Shown in pieces: positions 6,856 through 9,888 of a stretch of DNA of 9,888 nucleotides. The notes below the pieces were generated by a model. It searched no databases, was not told the DNA's origin, and saw nothing but the letters and a program-made list of their open reading frames with translations. This stretch comes from Halanaerobiales bacterium (GTDB lineage Bacteria > Bacillota_F > Halanaerobiia > Halanaerobiales > DTU029). The position numbers and the translations under genes were made by a program. The stretch covers positions 1 through 9,888 of the forward strand of contig JADQBV010000161.1 in the NCBI GenBank assembly GCA_016278415.1, read 5' to 3'. Within the stretch, counting starts at the first letter, position 1. Each line of letters opens with the position of its first letter.

Positions 6856-6892
6856 TAGGTAGTAAGTAGATCAGCATAGTACTTACTACCTA
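6856..6892. repeat. 13-bp perfect inverted repeat upstream of ppiC
   Basis: TAGGTAGTAAGTA and TACTTACTACCTA pair perfectly around an 11-base loop (GATCAGCATAG). The minus-strand side has no T-run; the plus-strand side continues TTTTAT. It may be the 3' end of the methyltransferase transcript, or a protein-binding site over the ppiC -35 region. Its arms resemble those of the inverted repeat downstream of ppiC (5703-5735). Confidence 0.6.
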
Positions 6893-7052
6893 TTTTATAA
6901 AATAAATTAAAGGAGGTAAAAAGTAGCCCGATATTTAAATTATATCATTTGGGGTTAGAATTGGAATTAATATAAGATTAGAATAAGGTTAAAATATAAT
7001 TAAAATTTTAATCTGCCTACTTATTTAACCAAATAAACAGTTCAGTGTAAGG

Positions 7053-7470
7053 TTATACTTTATACCCTGAGGCAACAAAAAGACCGCCATTTTTAAAACT
7101 ATGCTCTAAATTAAAATCTTTCACCTGTTTTTTAAAATACTTCCATGTTGGTCTTGTAATATCTGCATTACCAATTAGGTTCATAAAATGCCCCCATATA
7201 ATGTTATTGTATTCGTCCATCCCCCTTTCACAATCTTTTCTCTGGCTTTTGCTAACATTCCTCCGAATAATCAATACCAATTATTAAGCCTTCACCCTGT
7301 AGTTTATCATTAAGATACTTAAAACTTTGTCCTGTTCCACAGGGTAAAACAACTATATTTCTGTATTCTTTTAGATTTAATTCTTCAATAGCAAATCTTC
7401 GTGGCTTACGGTAATACCAATCTGGTGCCAGAGTATCATAAACATAGGAAAAAGCATCATAATAATTCAC
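7053..7470 (-). pseudogene. Decayed SAM-dependent methyltransferase, frameshift plus internal deletion
   Basis: The start is GTG at 7470, with GGAGGTG 8 bases upstream and 33 bases after the membrane methyltransferase. The first 70 codons hold the fold's N-terminus and motif I: MNYYDAFSYVYD, VVLPCGTGQ, GIDYSEE. The frame then stops at 7252, but a second frame from 7258 gives the expected continuation MLAKAREKIVKGGW and NTITLY. This shows a single-base loss near 7258-7265. That frame stops soon after NTITLY, and a third reading (HFMNLIGNADITRPTW to GGLFVASGYKV, ending 7053) supplies the C-terminus. From motif spacing in class I methyltransferases, roughly 70 residues are missing near 7195-7205, including the catalytic and DxxLxxLKPGG regions. 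The intact protein would have been about 200-210 residues, possibly a lipid or small-molecule methyltransferase. It is very unlikely to be active. Confidence 0.85.
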
Positions 7471-7503
7471 AATTATTGCACCTCCATTAGTTTGACAAAA
7501 AAG

Positions 7504-8112
7504 TTAATATATGTATGGGATATATCTTTTAGTTTTTTTCCTGTAAGCTATGTACTTATCCCCATGAATTGAGTATAGATATTCTTCCTCACACCTTACC
7601 TGGATCTCCATCATCAGAAAAAATACCAGCATAAAAATAAATACAGTCCACGTTGGCCATATTAGCCAGACCCCGGCATTTAAGATAAAAAGACCTAGAT
7701 AAGTTGGATTACGTATGTACTTATATAGACCAGATGTTATCAATTCTGTCTTATCTTTTTCATCAATACCAACTCTCCATGAACTACCCATCTTTAGCTG
7801 AGCATATAAACAAAGTAATAAACCAGATATTCCAAATAAAAATCCAAGAAGGTCATAATAAAAATAATTTAATAATGGATAACGGCTAAACAAGGACCCC
7901 AATTGATATCCAGTTGAATGGAAAATAATTAACAGAAATACATAAAAGGTTAGTATTTTAAATATTATATTCATATATTTCTGAATACTATTAGTGGATT
8001 TAGCTATTACCTGTGGATTTTTCCCAGTATTTTTAATCTGATTTATTTGTTTTATTTTCCATAAGCTCAGGTATATAATAGACAATATTATTACATAAGT
8101 ATTTTCTAGCAT
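7504..8112 (-). CDS. Integral-membrane methyltransferase of the ICMT/PEMT-like family
   Basis: The 202-residue product has about five hydrophobic segments (near 5-20, 48-66, 84-104, 136-151, 155-171). Its C-terminal part is typical of isoprenylcysteine carboxyl methyltransferase-like enzymes. Motifs seen are GSSWRVGID (109-117), LITSGLYKYIRNPTYLG (124-140, equivalent to the family RHPxYxG) and RCEEEYLYSIHGDKYIAYRKKTKRYIP (starting at R173). These form the SAM-binding and catalytic region in family members. Bacterial relatives methylate lipids or unknown small substrates; they are not known to process CaaX proteins. The start at 8112 has AAGGAG about 7 bases upstream. The following SAM methyltransferase pseudogene begins 33 bases later, so the two formed a methyltransferase pair and perhaps a shared pathway. 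The substrate cannot be read from sequence. Confidence 0.85.
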   Translation of the reverse strand: MLENTYVIILSIIYLSLWKIKQINQIKNTGKNPQVIAKSTNSIQKYMNIIFKILTFYVFLLIIFHSTGYQLGSLFSRYPLLNYFYYDLLGFLFGISGLLLCLYAQLKMGSSWRVGIDEKDKTELITSGLYKYIRNPTYLGLFILNAGVWLIWPTWTVFIFMLVFFLMMEIQVRCEEEYLYSIHGDKYIAYRKKTKRYIPYIY

Positions 8113-8136
8113 AAAATCACTCCTTATATTGAAGAA

Positions 8137-8165
8137 CTTCAGGGTAAGTAGCTTTTACCCTGAAG
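8137..8165. repeat. 11-bp perfect hairpin between the P1B-ATPase and the membrane methyltransferase
   Basis: CTTCAGGGTAA and TTACCCTGAAG form a perfect 11-base-pair stem around a 7-base loop. It ends 25 bases before the methyltransferase start, just upstream of its ribosome site. Neither strand shows a proper T-tract after the stem (the minus side is TTCTTCAATAT). It could be a weak terminator for the ATPase transcript or a 5' hairpin of the next mRNA. Confidence 0.6.
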
Positions 8166-8290
8166 ATTCTACTCATACTACAACAATACATCCGAAGGAA
8201 CCCTACATTGATTGAAGTTATATGGAACCTACACGGTCTACACTATCTTTCTAATGATCAATTTTTAAAATATTTCTAAGGGTCACTTAA

Positions 8291-9888
8291 TTATACATTA
8301 CGACTTATCCTCATGGCGTTAAGTACAGCCAGTAAAGCAACACCTACATCGGCAAATACTGCTTCCCATATAGTTGCCATACCCAAAGCTCCCAGGACTA
8401 CAAAAAATCCTTTTACAGCTAATGAAACAATAATATTTTGCCAGACAATTCTCCTTGTTTTTCGAGCAGTTTCAATAGCAGTTATCAGTTTAGATGGTTC
8501 ATCTGTCATTAGAACTACATCAGCAGCTTCAATTGCTGCATCTGAACCTAAACCGCCCATTGCTACACCAATATCAGAACGAGCCAAAACAGGTGCATCA
8601 TTAATTCCATCACCTACAAAAATTAATTTATCTTTCTCATCTTTATTAGTTAATAATTCTTCAACCTTCTCAACCTTCTGATCAGGTAATAACTCAGCAT
8701 AGTAATTATCAAGTCCCAGTCTAGCTGCAACACTCTCAGCAACAGCCTTGCGATCACCTGTTAGCATTGTTAAATTCCGAATACCTAATTTTTTCAAACC
8801 TTTAATAGCTTCCGCTGTATCAGCTTTTATCTCATCAGTTATAGTAATATAGCCGGCATATTTTTTATCAATTGCTAAATAAACAATGGTACCATCTTCA
8901 TCTGCTTCCTGGCAGTCAATATTCTCTTTATTCATCAATTTAATATTACCTGCAAGTACTTCCTGGTCATCAATTACAGCCCTAATACCATGACCAGATA
9001 TTTCCTGATAATCATCTATCTTGTCAGTTTCTATATCCTGTTCGTAGGCCTCCAGAATAGATTTTGCAATAGGATGTGTGGAATGGCTTTCAGCATAAGC
9101 AGCCTTAGCGAGGATCTCATTTTTTTTAAATCCATTATATGACTCTACTTTGCTAACAGAGAATTCTCCCTTTGTTAAAGTACCGGTTTTATCAAAGACA
9201 ATTTCTGTCACATTATTCAAAGCCTCTAGGTAGTTTCCGCCTTTAACCAGTATTCCCTGACGAGAAGCCCTTCCGATTCCCCCAAAAAAGCCTAGAGGTA
9301 TAGATACCACAAGTGCACAGGGACATGAAATAACCAGGAATATTAGGGCACGATAGAACCAATCCACAAAGACTGCTCCTGGTAGAAATAGTGGTGGTAA
9401 TACTGCTATAGCCAGGGCAGCATAAACTACTACTGGTGTATAGTAACGGGCAAATTTTGTAATAAACTGTTCAGTTGGAGCTTTTTTCCCACTGGCATTC
9501 TCTACCAGATCAAGTATCTTAGCTACAGTTGACTGCCCGTATTCTTTATTTACTTTGACAGTTAATAAGCCATCTTTATTTATCATTCCTCCCAAAACAT
9601 CTTCACCTGGTTCTACCTTACGGGGAACTGATTCCCCTGTCAGGGCAGATGTATCAAGCATTGAACTGCCGTCCAGCACTTCTCCGTCAAGTGGAACCTT
9701 TTCACCAGGTTTAATTAAAATAACATCACCAATTTGAACACCTTCTGGATCAACTTTTTGGATTCCATCATCAGTTTTTAAATTAGCGTAATCAGGTCGA
9801 ATATCCATTAAGCTTTTAATTGAACGGCGGGACCTATCGACTGCCTTCTCCTGAAACATCTCTCCGACCATATAAAATAGCATAACAG
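8291..9888 (-). CDS. P1B-type Zn2+/Cd2+/Pb2+-transporting ATPase (N-terminus outside window)
   Basis: This is an ATP-driven heavy-metal exporter of the plasma membrane. The open frame continues past the window end, so about the last 530 residues are seen; the metal-binding domain and first helices are outside. Counting from the Met at 9883, motifs are LTGES (81-85, actuator domain), SCPCALV (CPC 187-189, metal site in the membrane), DKTGTLT (phosphorylated D231), HSTHPIA (H270-P271 of the P1B family), TGD (375-377) and GDGINDAP (424-431). The last membrane pair carries K491 and D512 (WEAVFADVGVALLAVLNAMR). These match the lysine and aspartate that mark the zinc/cadmium/lead subgroup (ZntA/CadA) rather than copper pumps. 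The C-terminus is complete, with TAA at 8291-8293. It is followed after 178 bases by an unrelated methyltransferase gene. Confidence 0.95.
   Translation of the reverse strand, partial: VMLFYMVGEMFQEKAVDRSRRSIKSLMDIRPDYANLKTDDGIQKVDPEGVQIGDVILIKPGEKVPLDGEVLDGSSMLDTSALTGESVPRKVEPGEDVLGGMINKDGLLTVKVNKEYGQSTVAKILDLVENASGKKAPTEQFITKFARYYTPVVVYAALAIAVLPPLFLPGAVFVDWFYRALIFLVISCPCALVVSIPLGFFGGIGRASRQGILVKGGNYLEALNNVTEIVFDKTGTLTKGEFSVSKVESYNGFKKNEILAKAAYAESHSTHPIAKSILEAYEQDIETDKIDDYQEISGHGIRAVIDDQEVLAGNIKLMNKENIDCQEADEDGTIVYLAIDKKYAGYITITDEIKADTAEAIKGLKKLGIRNLTMLTGDRKAVAESVAARLGLDNYYAELLPDQKVEKVEELLTNKDEKDKLIFVGDGINDAPVLARSDIGVAMGGLGSDAAIEAADVVLMTDEPSKLITAIETARKTRRIVWQNIIVSLAVKGFFVVLGALGMATIWEAVFADVGVALLAVLNAMRISRNV

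Noticed and set aside
6909..6917. AAAGGAGGT on the plus strand, resembling a perfect ribosome-binding site
   Set aside because: No start codon follows at a usable distance; TAG and TAA stops come soon after, and no plus-strand gene is present. On the minus strand it is an untranslated ACCTCCTTT.
7053..7280. Separate 75-codon gene
   Set aside because: Its first half is an out-of-frame reading of the methyltransferase; only the second half is the true C-terminus of that broken gene.
8166..8290. Imperfect repeat TGTAGGTTCC / TGTAGGGTTCC (minus strand) after the P1B-ATPase
   Set aside because: There are only two short copies, with no regular spacing or palindromic structure.
8313..8681. Plus-strand open frame of 122 codons opposite the P1B-ATPase
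   Set aside because: It is antisense to conserved ATPase codons, with low-complexity Ser/Thr/Ala composition typical of a shadow frame.

Overview
The window is AT-rich, and every supported gene lies on the minus strand. The genes suggest a low-GC, endospore-forming Gram-positive anaerobe: a SpoIIP septal hydrolase, a Spo0E-like regulator, strong AGGAGG-type ribosome sites and occasional TTG/GTG starts. An NhaC-type sodium/proton antiporter and a sodium/calcium-exchanger remnant fit a halophilic or alkaliphilic clostridial-type lineage such as Halanaerobiales, but that placement is an inference from gene content.

Read in the direction of transcription (high to low coordinates), the window starts with the C-terminal three quarters of a zinc/cadmium-type P1B-ATPase (cut by the window end). 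Next come an 11-bp hairpin, an ICMT/PEMT-like membrane methyltransferase, and a decayed SAM-dependent methyltransferase with one frameshift and an apparent large internal deletion. A secreted PpiC/PrsA-type prolyl isomerase follows, flanked on both sides by related inverted repeats. Then come a 52-codon Spo0E-family gene (5412-5570), a small zinc-ribbon protein with a TTG start, and a decayed CaCA-type Na+/Ca2+ exchanger that has lost its N-terminus and carries a frameshift. The last block is a GC-richer, possibly structured leader, an NhaC-family antiporter with a good intrinsic terminator, SpoIIP, and a CDF zinc-type efflux protein.

Three themes stand out. Metal and cation homeostasis is represented by a P1B-2 ATPase, a CDF exporter, NhaC and the exchanger remnant. 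Sporulation is represented by SpoIIP and the Spo0E-like protein. Gene decay is seen in two pseudogenes within about 3.3 kb. Most genes look like single units or pairs with their own ribosome sites rather than one long operon. No mobile element, CRISPR array, tRNA or rRNA was seen. Intergenic stretches are all under 300 bases. Apart from the elements listed, 1-129, 1087-1204, 5326-5411, 6893-7052 and 8166-8290 hold nothing I can call. The strongest candidates for something new are the nhaC leader and the structured spacer upstream of the Spo0E-like gene; both are hypotheses.
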